Positions 1-8,048 of a stretch of DNA of 64,000 nucleotides are shown in pieces (within the stretch, counting starts at the first letter, position 1; each line of letters begins with the position of its first letter). Source of the DNA: Alphaproteobacteria bacterium (lineage in GTDB: Bacteria > Pseudomonadota > Alphaproteobacteria > Ferrovibrionales > Ferrovibrionaceae). The notes below the pieces were generated by a model. It was not told where the DNA came from. It saw only the letters and a list, made by a program, of their open reading frames with translations, and searched no databases. The stretch is taken from NCBI GenBank assembly GCA_017307375.1, contig JAFKFH010000018.1, positions 62,001-126,000 on the forward strand, in the 5' to 3' direction. The translations under genes were made by a program, and so were the position numbers.

Positions 1-235
1 GGCCGGCGCGGTCGAGCGCGTAGAGATCGTCGCAGCCGCCGATATGCTTGCCGTCGATGAAGATCTGCGGCACCGAGGTCCGCCCGGCGGCACGGCCGGT
101 CATCTCGTCGCGCTTGGGCGGATCCACCGTCACGTCGTACTCGGTATATTCCTGCCCCTTCTTCTGCAGAAGCGACTTCGCCCGCGAGCAATAGGGGCAC
201 CAGGCGGTGGTGTAGATCTCGATATTGTGGGCCAC
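1..235 (-). CDS. grxC: Glutaredoxin 3, C-terminus cut by window edge
   Basis: A small thiol-disulfide oxidoreductase of the cytoplasm that uses glutathione to reduce protein and mixed disulfides. The visible part starts at a GTG codon (233-235) and gives about 78 residues. It has the redox motif CPYC near residues 13-16 and the glutathione-binding TSVPQIFI and GGCDD segments. Glutaredoxin 3 is usually 85-90 residues, so only the last helix is missing. It follows comF on the same strand after about 110 bases, an order common in alphaproteobacteria. Confidence 0.93.
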   Translation of the reverse strand, partial: MAHNIEIYTTAWCPYCSRAKSLLQKKGQEYTEYDVTVDPPKRDEMTGRAAGRTSVPQIFIDGKHIGGCDDLYALDRAG

Positions 236-344
236 GGGACAACCTCGTTTCGGCGATACGGAAACGTTTATATCGTGCGCCGGTCGTCCGAGACAACGCG
301 GGCGGGCGTCAATGCTCGTATGCATTGCAGGAATTGCCGCGACT

Positions 345-1112
345 TCAGATCGACCGATCGTCGTCCCGGACAACCCGCGCCAGCGTCAGCACGTCGACCC
401 GGGCCGCGCCGGCCTGCAGCAGGACGCGAGCACAGGCGGTGACGGTTGCGCCGGTGGTGAACACGTCGTCGATCAGCAAGACCCGCAGGCCCGTCACCGC
501 CCGGCCGGGACGCAAGGCGATCGCCCCGGCCACGTTGCGCCGGCGCGCCTCGCGGCCGAGGCCGCCCTGGGTCGGCGTCGCCCGCGGCCGGATCAGCAGG
601 TCGACCGCGGCCGGCCGGCCGGTTTCGCGGGCCACGGCTAGGGCCAGCAGGGCCGACTGGTTGTAGCGCCGGCGCCACAGGCGCCAGCGATGCAGCGGCA
701 CCGGCACGACAAGATCGCAATCGGTGGTCAGGTCGATAGCGGCACGGGCAAGCCATCGCCCGTACGGAACCGAGCGCTCGGTTCGGTCGGCATGCTTGAA
801 CGAAAGCACCAGGTCGCGGCTATGCTCGTCATAGACGAATACCGATCGCGCACGTTCGAACAAGGGTGGTTCGGCGATGCAGGACGGGCACAAGGTTCCC
901 ACGCCTTCGTCCCGGCCGAAGGGCAGGCCGCAGCAGGCGCAGAACGGCGGGGCGATGAAGCGGATGCGGCCCCAGCAGTCGGGGCAGAGCTGGCCGGGGC
1001 GGTCGACCAGCCTGCGGCAGCCGAGGCATTGCGGCGGCAAAAGCACGTCGAGCAAAGCTGACCCGACGGTCAAAATTTTACGCTTGGCCCATGTCGATAT
1101 CGCCGCTGTCAT
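345..1112 (-). CDS. comF: ComF family phosphoribosyltransferase-like protein
   Basis: 255 residues. The N-terminal third holds paired cysteines (C29/C32, C43/C46, C58-C61, C75/C78) that look like zinc-ribbon ligands. The C-terminal part is a type I phosphoribosyltransferase fold with the PRPP loop VLLIDDVFTTGATV near residues 211-224. ComF proteins are linked to DNA uptake and processing in competent bacteria, but the reaction is not settled and in many alphaproteobacteria the role is unknown. It starts at ATG 1112, only 17 bases from the divergent methyltransferase gene, so the two promoters must overlap. Confidence 0.9.
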   Translation of the reverse strand: MTAAISTWAKRKILTVGSALLDVLLPPQCLGCRRLVDRPGQLCPDCWGRIRFIAPPFCACCGLPFGRDEGVGTLCPSCIAEPPLFERARSVFVYDEHSRDLVLSFKHADRTERSVPYGRWLARAAIDLTTDCDLVVPVPLHRWRLWRRRYNQSALLALAVARETGRPAAVDLLIRPRATPTQGGLGREARRRNVAGAIALRPGRAVTGLRVLLIDDVFTTGATVTACARVLLQAGAARVDVLTLARVVRDDDRSI

Positions 1113-1129
1113 GTTAGGGTCCGGCCGAA

Positions 1130-2035
1130 ATGACCTCCGGGACCCCCATATTGTTCGATCGTGCCGCGCTGCGCGCCCGCCGGGCGCGGGCCGCGGGCAA
1201 TTTCGCCGCGCACGACTTCCTCTATCGCGAGATCGCCGACCGGCTGGCCGACCGGCTGGACGACGTGGTGCGGCAATTCCCGGTGGCGCTCGACCTCGGC
1301 ACCCGCGGCGGCCTGCTGGCCGAGGTGCTGGGACGCCGCGGCGGCATCGAGACGCTGGTGCGGATGGACCTGGCGCCCGGTTTCGTCAGCCCGGGACCGG
1401 GCGTGGTCGGCGACGAGGAATTCCTGCCCTTCGCGGCGGCCAGCTTCGACCTGGTCTTCAGCGTGCTGGGGCTGCACTGGGTCAACGACCTGCCCGGCGC
1501 GCTGCTGCAGATCAACCGCGCGCTGCGCCCCGACGGGCTGTTCGTCGGCGCCTTCTTCGGCGGCGCGACGCTGATGGAACTGTCGGACGCCCTGCGCCGT
1601 GCGGAAAGCGAGATCGAGGGGGCGCTGAGCCCGCGCACCGCGCCGCTGGCCGATCTGCGCGATGCCGCCGGGCTGATGCAGCGCGCGGGGTTTGCGTTGC
1701 CGGTCGTCGATTGCGAGACCGTCACCGTCACCTACGCCGACCCCTTCGCGCTGATGCGCGACCTGCGCGGCATGGCCGAGACCAATGTCGGCGCGGCACG
1801 CCGGCGCAGCTTCAGCCGCCGGGCCACGCTGTTCCGCGCCGCCGAGATCTACATGGCCGAGCATGCCGGGCCGGACGGCCGCATCCCCGCCACCTTCGAC
1901 GTCATCACCGTGATGGGCTGGCATCCCGCCGCCAACCAGCAGCAGCCCGCCCGCCGCGGCAGCGCCAATGCGCGCCTTGCCGACGCCCTCGACGCGATCG
2001 AGCATTCCACGGGCGAGAAGCCCGGCAGCCACTGA
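1130..2035 (+). CDS. Class I SAM-dependent methyltransferase (BioC/NDUFAF5-like)
   Basis: 301 residues with a Rossmann-type SAM-binding domain. Motif I reads LDLGTRGG around residues 54-61, and the segment LPFAAASFDLVFS fits motif II/III of the methyltransferase_11 family. The long N-terminal helix before motif I and the overall length match the BioC/NDUFAF5 branch. That branch covers malonyl-ACP methylation in biotin synthesis and arginine hydroxylation in complex I assembly. No biotin genes are nearby, so the complex I assembly-type role is as likely. The substrate cannot be told from sequence. Confidence 0.82.
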   Translation: MTSGTPILFDRAALRARRARAAGNFAAHDFLYREIADRLADRLDDVVRQFPVALDLGTRGGLLAEVLGRRGGIETLVRMDLAPGFVSPGPGVVGDEEFLPFAAASFDLVFSVLGLHWVNDLPGALLQINRALRPDGLFVGAFFGGATLMELSDALRRAESEIEGALSPRTAPLADLRDAAGLMQRAGFALPVVDCETVTVTYADPFALMRDLRGMAETNVGAARRRSFSRRATLFRAAEIYMAEHAGPDGRIPATFDVITVMGWHPAANQQQPARRGSANARLADALDAIEHSTGEKPGSH

Positions 2036-2068
2036 CCCCAGCCTCATGGACGAAAGCATAAGAGGATC

Positions 2069-2629
2069 ATGATCAAGCAGACCAGCTTCTATTTCCTGCG
2101 TCATGGCGAGACCGAATGGAACCGGCTGCGCCGCTGCCAGGGTCGGAGCGACATTCCACTGAACGAGACCGGCATCGCGCAGGCCCACGCCGCCAAGGAA
2201 CGGATGCGCGGCCTGGAGATCGGCACGATCTGCGTCAGCCCGCTGATCCGCGCCCGCCAGACCGCCGAGATCGTCAACGAAGTGCTGCAGCGCCCGATCG
2301 TCGTGATCGACGACCTGCAGGAAATCTCGTTCGGCCCCTATGAAGGGACCGAGCCGGGGCCGTGGTACACCGACCTGCTGAAGGGTGTCGCCCACGAGGG
2401 CGTCGAATCGATCGAAGACTTCTTCGCCCGCGCCCTGACCGGGCTGAACAAGGCGCTGGAACACGAGGGTCCGGTGCTGATCGTCGCCCATGGCGGCGTG
2501 TTCTGGTCGGTGCAGCATCATGCGGCCCTGGGGCCGCGCAACGTCATTCCCAATGCGGTGCCGCTGCGCCTCGACCATGGCCCCGACGGCTGGATCAGCG
2601 AGCTGATGGAGGCGGTCGAGGCGGCCTGA
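2069..2629 (+). CDS. Histidine phosphatase family protein (phosphoglycerate mutase-like)
   Basis: 186 residues. The phospho-accepting RHGE motif lies at residues 11-14, the second arginine at R61 (LIRARQTA), the acidic residue at E85 and the second histidine at H141 (VAHGG), so the full catalytic set of the histidine phosphatase superfamily is present. These enzymes remove phosphate from small metabolites or proteins; the substrate is not predictable here. Start ATG 2069 follows AAGAGG. It probably forms one transcript with the methyltransferase before it (33-base gap) and the transporter after it (16 bases). Confidence 0.88.
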   Translation: MIKQTSFYFLRHGETEWNRLRRCQGRSDIPLNETGIAQAHAAKERMRGLEIGTICVSPLIRARQTAEIVNEVLQRPIVVIDDLQEISFGPYEGTEPGPWYTDLLKGVAHEGVESIEDFFARALTGLNKALEHEGPVLIVAHGGVFWSVQHHAALGPRNVIPNAVPLRLDHGPDGWISELMEAVEAA

Positions 2630-2645
2630 CGCCCCGGCAGACTTC

Positions 2646-3527
2646 ATGCAGTTCTACGAGCGCCTGTTCGGCACCGGCACCCGGCGCGGCGTAGCCTCGA
2701 TGACGCTGAGCATGATGCTGTTCATCGTCAACGATTCGCTGGTCAAGGTGGTCAGCGCCTCGCTGGGGGCTGGCCAGCTGATCGCGATCCGCGGGCTGAT
2801 CGCCTCGCTGATCGTGCTGGCGCTCATCGCCGGCACCGGCGCGGCCCGCCATCTGCGGCGGGCCTGGAGCGGGCCGACGGTGTGGCGCGGCGTGCTCGAC
2901 ATGGTCGGCAGCCTGCTCTACCTGCTGGCCCTGTTCCACATGCCGATCGGCAATGCCACCGCGATCAACATGACCTCGCCGCTGGGCATGACCGCGGCCG
3001 CCGCCCTGTTCCTGAAGGAAAGCGTGGGCTGGCGGCGGTGGAGCGCCGTGGTCGTCGGGTTCTGCGGCGTGCTGATGGTGGTGCAGCCGCGGGCCGACGG
3101 TTTCAACTACTGGTCGCTGCTGGCGATCGGCGCGGTCTTCTTCGTCGTCGCCCGCGACCTGATGACCCGCCGGATGCGCGCCGACATCCCGTCGCTGATC
3201 ATCGTCCTGTCGGCCTCGGTCGTAGTGATGCTGGGGGCGCTCGGCTTTTCGCTGGTCGAAGGCTGGAAGCCCGTCGGCTGGAGCGATATCGCGCTGCTCA
3301 GCCTCGCCGCCGCCTTCGTCATCGGCGGCTATTACCTGATCGTCGACGCGATGCGCCATGGCGCGCTGTCGGTGGTCGGGCCGTTTCGCTATACCGCGCT
3401 GATCTGGGCATTGCTGTCGGGCTATCTCGTCTGGGGCGACGTCCCCAACCTGCTGGCCGTTTCCGGCATCGCCGTCATCGTCGGCAGCGGCCTGTACGTG
3501 CTGCATCGCGAACGCGTCGGCCGATAA
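2646..3527 (+). CDS. DMT superfamily (EamA) inner-membrane transporter
   Basis: 293 residues, almost all in about ten hydrophobic segments. Two EamA repeats are visible: residues about 15-145 and 155-290, each with the pattern in which the helix pair ends in a Gly/Pro-rich turn. Members export amino acids, riboflavin, nucleobases or drugs; the cargo is unknown. It ends at 3527, directly abutting the stop of the convergent DUF1850 gene at 3528, with no room for an intergenic terminator. Confidence 0.88.
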   Translation: MQFYERLFGTGTRRGVASMTLSMMLFIVNDSLVKVVSASLGAGQLIAIRGLIASLIVLALIAGTGAARHLRRAWSGPTVWRGVLDMVGSLLYLLALFHMPIGNATAINMTSPLGMTAAAALFLKESVGWRRWSAVVVGFCGVLMVVQPRADGFNYWSLLAIGAVFFVVARDLMTRRMRADIPSLIIVLSASVVVMLGALGFSLVEGWKPVGWSDIALLSLAAAFVIGGYYLIVDAMRHGALSVVGPFRYTALIWALLSGYLVWGDVPNLLAVSGIAVIVGSGLYVLHRERVGR

Positions 3528-3917
3528 TCAGCCCCGGCAGCCCCAGCCCAGCGTCACCGCCCCCTCCTCCGCCACCGGAATCAGACGGTCGAGCGGCATG
3601 CAGCCGCCCTGCCAGCACAGCCGGTAGTCGGCGGTGAAATGCGACCGGGTCAGGCGCAGCACCGCCTGCGGCGGCAATGCGGGGTGGTAGGTCCAGGCAC
3701 CGTCGACCAGCACGGCGTCGGCCGGCGGTTCCATCCCCGCGCCGGAGCCGCGGATGCGGGCGGCGGCAACAGTCAGCCGCCCGTCGTCGCGGATCCGCCA
3801 ATCCTCCTCCCACACGATCTTCTCGACCGAATGGGTCCAGGCCAGGGTGAAATCCCGCACCGGCACCGCCGCCTCGGCCAGGCCGAGCGTGGCACCAAGG
3901 CAGAGCGACAGGATCAC
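3528..3917 (-). CDS. DUF1850 domain protein, partner of the TRAP permease
   Basis: 129 residues from GTG 3917, with a hydrophobic N-terminus that looks like a signal peptide or anchor. The body contains the DUF1850 pattern, including WTHSVEKIVWEEDW and the cysteine pair CWQGGC, then LGWGC near the end. DUF1850 proteins are found next to or fused with TAXI-type TRAP permeases, as here, and their role is not established. The GTG start overlaps the permease stop (GTGA), so translation is probably coupled to that gene. Confidence 0.85.
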   Translation of the reverse strand: MILSLCLGATLGLAEAAVPVRDFTLAWTHSVEKIVWEEDWRIRDDGRLTVAAARIRGSGAGMEPPADAVLVDGAWTYHPALPPQAVLRLTRSHFTADYRLCWQGGCMPLDRLIPVAEEGAVTLGWGCRG

Positions 3918-6013
3918 GCAGGCTGCGCCTGGCGGCGATTCTGCCACCAGTGCCAGCCGATCACGGCCGCCGACAGGGCGAACCCGATCTCGTCGGTCCA
4001 GGCCTGGTTGGCGACGAGGAACAAGGCGGCGATGCCGGCCAGGATCCGTTCGGGCCACGACATCGGGCCGATCAGATAGCCGATCGCGGTGCCGCCCCAC
4101 AGCCCGACGGCCAGCAGGGCCTTGACCAGCACATAGGCGACCGCCGGGACCGTCACGTTGTTCCCCTGCAGCATCAGTTCGGGCGCATAGACCGCCATGA
4201 ACGGCACGACGAAACCGGCCGCGGCAATGCGGGTGGCCATCCAGCCGATCTCCTGGTGGCCGGCGCGCGCGATCGGCGCGGCGGCGAGTGCCGCCAGCGC
4301 CACCGGCGGGGTCAGGTCGGCCATGATGCCGAAATAGAACACGAACATGTGCGAGACGATCAGCGGCACGCCGAGCTTGAGTAGCGCGGGCGCCGCCATC
4401 GCCGCGGTGATGATGTAGGACGGGATCGTCGGCAGGCCGGTGCCCAGCACGATCGAGATGACCATCGTCAGCACGAGGCTGAGGAACAGGCTTTTCTCGC
4501 CCAGCGCCATGGTGACGCCGGCGACCGAGGTGGCAAGGCCCGTCAGGCTGAACACGCCGATGACGGTACCGACCAGCGCGCAGGCGACGCCGACCGACAA
4601 GGCGCTCTTGGCCCCGTCGACCAGGCTGTGCGTCAGCAGCATCAGCGTGTCGCGCCCGCCCTTGACGACGAACGAAACCGCGACCAATGCCGCTATCATC
4701 AGCATGATCGGGCCGATGCCGTAGGCCTGGAACAGGCCCCAGGAGGCGATTCCCAGGATCGCCCAGAACACCATGCGGGCGACGGTGCGGTTCAGGTTGC
4801 CGGCGATGGTCGAGCCGATGATGAAGATCGCGGTCAGCGCCAGCCCCGCGGTGCCGGCAAACAGCGGCGTGTAGCCGGAGAACAGCAGGAAGACCAGCGC
4901 CCCCAGGGGCAGCAGCAGGTGCCATTGCCGCTTCAGCGCGGCGATCGCGCTGGGGCATTCCTCCTTGGTCATCCCGCGCAGCCCGGCCCGGCCGGCCTCA
5001 AGATGCACGACCCAGAAGGCGGTGGCGTAATAGAGCATCGCCGGGATCGCCGCGGCGATGCAGATGTCGACATAGGGCACGTTGATGGTCTCGGCCATGA
5101 TGAAGGCGACCGCGCCCATCACCGGCGGCATGATCTGGCCGCCCATCGCCGCCGTCGCCTCGACCGCGCCGGCAAAGGCCGGGCGATAGCCGAAGCGCTT
5201 CATCAGCGGGATGGTGAACTGGCCGGTGGTGACGACATTGGCGATGCCCGAGCCGTTGATGGTGCCCATGAAGCCCGAGGCGATCACCGCCACCTTGGCC
5301 GGACCGCCACGGGTATGGCCGACGGTGCCGAGCGCCACGTCCGAGAACAGGTTGATCATGCCGGCCTTCTCGAGGAAGGCGCCGAACAGGATGAACAGGA
5401 AGATGTAGGTCGCCGAGACCAGCGTCGGGATGCCGTACACCCCTTCGGTCGACATCGCCAGCTGGTCGATCACCTGCTCGTAGCCGTAACCGCGATGGTT
5501 GAGCGGCGACGGCAGGTACTGGCCGAGGAAGGCATAGGCGATGAAGGCAAGGCAGAACAGCGGCAGCCCCATGCCCATGATGCGCCGCGACGCCTCGAAG
5601 ATCAGCACGAGGTTGAGCGTGCCGACGACGAGGTCGAGCGTCGACGGGTCGCCGGCACGCTGGATCAGTTCGCCCTCGAAGGCCATCTGATAGGCGCCGA
5701 GCGCGAAGGCGACGATTGCGAGGATCCAGTCGTACCAGGGCACGTGATGGCGCGGAACCCCGGGCCGGGCACCGAAGAAGGCGAAGGTCAGGAACAGCAG
5801 GAAGCCGACATGGTAGGCCCGCGTCACCAGGCTCGAGAACGGCGTGAAGGCCGCCGTGTAGATCTGGAATGCCGAGAAGATCAGCGCCACCACGAACAGC
5901 ACCTTGGCGCCGGTGCCGATGATCTTGGCCGGGATGCGCTCGACCTCGGCCAGGATTTCCTCGGCCGTCGGGACCGGCGGTTCGTTCGGGTTCAGGGCGG
6001 CTTGATTGGTCAT
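3914..6013 (-). CDS. Fused TRAP transporter permease (4TM/12TM, DctQM type)
   Basis: 699 residues. The first 200 residues carry the four-helix small-subunit part and the remainder the 12-helix large subunit, seen as a long run of hydrophobic segments with the typical FMGTINGSGIANVVTTGQFT stretch. This fused form is characteristic of TRAP systems that use a TAXI-type binding protein, which is encoded 90 bases upstream. It imports a carboxylate-like solute with sodium across the inner membrane; the solute is unknown. The short gap to the binding-protein gene holds a strong hairpin that could lower permease expression. Confidence 0.95.
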   Translation of the reverse strand: MTNQAALNPNEPPVPTAEEILAEVERIPAKIIGTGAKVLFVVALIFSAFQIYTAAFTPFSSLVTRAYHVGFLLFLTFAFFGARPGVPRHHVPWYDWILAIVAFALGAYQMAFEGELIQRAGDPSTLDLVVGTLNLVLIFEASRRIMGMGLPLFCLAFIAYAFLGQYLPSPLNHRGYGYEQVIDQLAMSTEGVYGIPTLVSATYIFLFILFGAFLEKAGMINLFSDVALGTVGHTRGGPAKVAVIASGFMGTINGSGIANVVTTGQFTIPLMKRFGYRPAFAGAVEATAAMGGQIMPPVMGAVAFIMAETINVPYVDICIAAAIPAMLYYATAFWVVHLEAGRAGLRGMTKEECPSAIAALKRQWHLLLPLGALVFLLFSGYTPLFAGTAGLALTAIFIIGSTIAGNLNRTVARMVFWAILGIASWGLFQAYGIGPIMLMIAALVAVSFVVKGGRDTLMLLTHSLVDGAKSALSVGVACALVGTVIGVFSLTGLATSVAGVTMALGEKSLFLSLVLTMVISIVLGTGLPTIPSYIITAAMAAPALLKLGVPLIVSHMFVFYFGIMADLTPPVALAALAAAPIARAGHQEIGWMATRIAAAGFVVPFMAVYAPELMLQGNNVTVPAVAYVLVKALLAVGLWGGTAIGYLIGPMSWPERILAGIAALFLVANQAWTDEIGFALSAAVIGWHWWQNRRQAQPA

Positions 6014-6042
6014 GACGATCCTGGCGCTTCGGGCAACGGCAA

Positions 6043-6074
6043 AGGCGCGCGCCCCGTCCGGGGGCCGCGCGCCT
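6043..6074 (-). terminator. Intercistronic hairpin between TAXI and TRAP permease genes
   Basis: Nine-base arms (6043-6051 and 6066-6074) pair perfectly and are extended by an inner C4/G4 stem. There is no T-run after it on the minus strand. It lies between the binding-protein gene and the permease gene of the same operon. Such hairpins often stabilise the 5' transcript or attenuate read-through, giving more binding protein than permease; that role is inferred. Confidence 0.55.
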
Positions 6075-6103
6075 CGATCGGTCGGCGATGGCGACGTCCG
6101 CGG

Positions 6104-7054
6104 CTACTGGCGGACGCCCACTTCCTTGAAATACTTCTCGGCGCCGGGATGCAGCGGCACCGGGTACTTGCCGCCGGCATCGGCCCGGTTGATCGCCTTG
6201 GCAGCGGCATGGGCCGCGGCCAGTTCGGGCAGGTTGTCGTACATCGCCTTGGTCATGGTGTAGACGGCATCGGCCGGCACGCCCTCGTGGGTCACGAGAT
6301 AGTTGACGATCGCGGCGGTGGCCACGTCCTTCTCCTGACCCTTGTAGGTCCCGGCCGGGATGTTGACCGCGACATAGGCGGAATCACCGACCTTGGCCAC
6401 GGTTTCGGCCGGCACGGCCACGACGGTGATGTCGATCGAGGTGGCGAGGTCGCGGATCGAGGCGACGCCCAACCCTGCCGACTGCAGCGTCGCATCGAGC
6501 TGGCGGTTCTTCATCAGCTCGACCGATTCGCCGAACGGCAGGTACTCGGTCTTGCCGAGATCCGAATAGCTGAGGCCGGCGGCCTTCAGGATGGCGCGGG
6601 CGTTGAGCTCGGTGCCCGATTTCGGTGCGCCGACCGAGACCCGCTTGCCCTTGAGGTCGGCGATCGACTTGATGCCCGAATCGGCCGAGGCCACGATCTG
6701 GATATAGTTCGGATAGATCGGTGCGATCGCCCGCAGCTTGGTCAGCTTGGCCTTGAAGCCGGCATCCTCGACCCCGTTCCAGGCATCGGACAGCGAATCG
6801 CCCAAGCTGAAGGCGATCTCGCCCTTGCCCTGCTGCAGCAGGTTCAGGTTTTCGACCGACGCCTTGGTCGCCTGGACGGTGACCTTCGATTTCGGCAGCG
6901 CCTTGCCGTAGATGTTCGACAGCGCGACCCCGAGCGGATAGTAGACACCCGAGGTGCCGCCGGTCAGCACGTTGATGAAATCCTGGGCCTGGGCCGGCAG
7001 TGCGGCAGCCCCGAGCGTCAGGGCCGCGACGGCGGCGACGATGTGACGGCGCAT
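6104..7054 (-). CDS. TAXI family TRAP transporter solute-binding protein
   Basis: 316 residues, periplasmic. The first 24 residues are a Sec signal peptide ending PAQAQ. The mature part has the TAXI-family opening (INVLTGGTSGVYYPLG) and the GAPKSGTELNARAI and AYVAVNIPAGTY stretches typical of the family. Start ATG 7054 was chosen because GGGGGAGG sits six bases before it; an in-frame ATG 21 bases further upstream lacks a site. It captures the solute for the fused permease downstream. Known TAXI proteins bind glutamate, alpha-ketoglutarate or other carboxylates; the ligand here is open. Confidence 0.93.
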   Translation of the reverse strand: MRRHIVAAVAALTLGAAALPAQAQDFINVLTGGTSGVYYPLGVALSNIYGKALPKSKVTVQATKASVENLNLLQQGKGEIAFSLGDSLSDAWNGVEDAGFKAKLTKLRAIAPIYPNYIQIVASADSGIKSIADLKGKRVSVGAPKSGTELNARAILKAAGLSYSDLGKTEYLPFGESVELMKNRQLDATLQSAGLGVASIRDLATSIDITVVAVPAETVAKVGDSAYVAVNIPAGTYKGQEKDVATAAIVNYLVTHEGVPADAVYTMTKAMYDNLPELAAAHAAAKAINRADAGGKYPVPLHPGAEKYFKEVGVRQ

Positions 7055-7158
7055 GGTTCCTCCCCCGATATTCACGAATTGTTTGGCCTTCCCCCGAACG
7101 ATAGCCGATGCGACTGGCTTATGCCAGACTGCGGCCCGGCCCCGATCGGAGTAGCCCT

Positions 7159-7977
7159 TTGCATTTCCGCCGTTTTCTGGCCACGCTCGGCCTGTTCGCC
7201 GTCGCTGCGGCCCAGCCCGCCGCGGCCCAGGACATCTCCTGGAGCATCTGGACGCTCGACGACATCACCGCGCTGATGCCGAAGCTGGACGGCAAGGACT
7301 GGGACATCCGGCTGGGCGCCGGTACGGTCGTCGTTCCGAAGTATGAGGGCGCGAAGAACTTCAAGGCCATGCCGCTGCCGCTGATCGACGTGACCTGGAA
7401 GGACCGGGTCTATCTGAACCCGGTCAACGGTGCCGGCGTCTATGTCGTCGACACGCCTGAATTCGACCTCGGCGTCGGCGTGACCTACCGCTTCGGGCGC
7501 GACCAGGACGACAGTGCCCGACTGAAGGGCCTGGGCGACATCGACGGCGGGCTGGCCGGCAGGATCTTCGCCGCCTACTGGGCGGGGCCGTTCAGCGTCT
7601 ATGCCAACGCCACCTCGGATTTCGGCGGCCGGCAGAGCGCGACCGGCGAGGTCGGCGCGCTCGGCCTGATGCCGCTCTCGGAAAAGCTGGCGCTGCGCGC
7701 GACCGCCTTCACGACCTGGGCCGACGACCGCAACATGGAAACCTTCTACGGCGTCACGGCCACGCAATCGGCCAAGTCCGGCCTGCCCCAGTTCAACGCC
7801 AAGGGTGGTTTCAAGCGGGCCGACGCGGCGATCGCCCTCAGCTATCGGTTCGCGCCTTCCTGGTCGCTCGACCTCTCGGTCGGGACCGGCTACCTGCTTG
7901 GCGACGCGGCCGACAGCCCGGTCACCGAACGCCGCTGGCAGCCGCTGGGCACCGCCTTCATCGCCTATCGGTTCTGA
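7159..7977 (+). CDS. MipA/OmpV family outer-membrane protein
   Basis: 272 residues from TTG 7159, preceded by GGAG seven bases upstream; an in-frame ATG at 7108 would add 17 residues that do not look like a leader. Residues 1-24 form a signal peptide ending PAAAAQ-like AQ. The rest alternates amphipathic strands and ends in YRF, with a terminal aromatic as in outer-membrane beta barrels. The family scaffolds murein hydrolases (MipA) or acts as porins; which applies here is unknown. It is divergent from the TAXI gene. Confidence 0.78.
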   Translation: MHFRRFLATLGLFAVAAAQPAAAQDISWSIWTLDDITALMPKLDGKDWDIRLGAGTVVVPKYEGAKNFKAMPLPLIDVTWKDRVYLNPVNGAGVYVVDTPEFDLGVGVTYRFGRDQDDSARLKGLGDIDGGLAGRIFAAYWAGPFSVYANATSDFGGRQSATGEVGALGLMPLSEKLALRATAFTTWADDRNMETFYGVTATQSAKSGLPQFNAKGGFKRADAAIALSYRFAPSWSLDLSVGTGYLLGDAADSPVTERRWQPLGTAFIAYRF

Positions 7978-7982
7978 GGCGG

Positions 7983-7997
7983 TTACCCCAGGGGTAA
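7983..7997. repeat. Palindrome TTACCCC-A-GGGGTAA after the MipA-like gene
   Basis: A 15-base perfect palindrome directly after the stop of the MipA-like gene, followed 18 bases later by a second copy of GGGTAATT. It could be the closing stem of a weak terminator or a protein site in front of the MATE gene. There is no T-run. Confidence 0.35.
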
Positions 7998-8048
7998 TTG
8001 CCGCTGCCCGGGTAATTCCGGAAGGTCGCCGGCAGGAGGATCCTGCCG

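Noticed and set aside
4628-7276. Plus-strand open frame of 882 codons
   Set aside because: It is antisense to the TRAP permease and TAXI genes; high GC removes stop codons from the opposite strand. The composition (His/Arg/Gln/Asp-rich) is that of a shadow.
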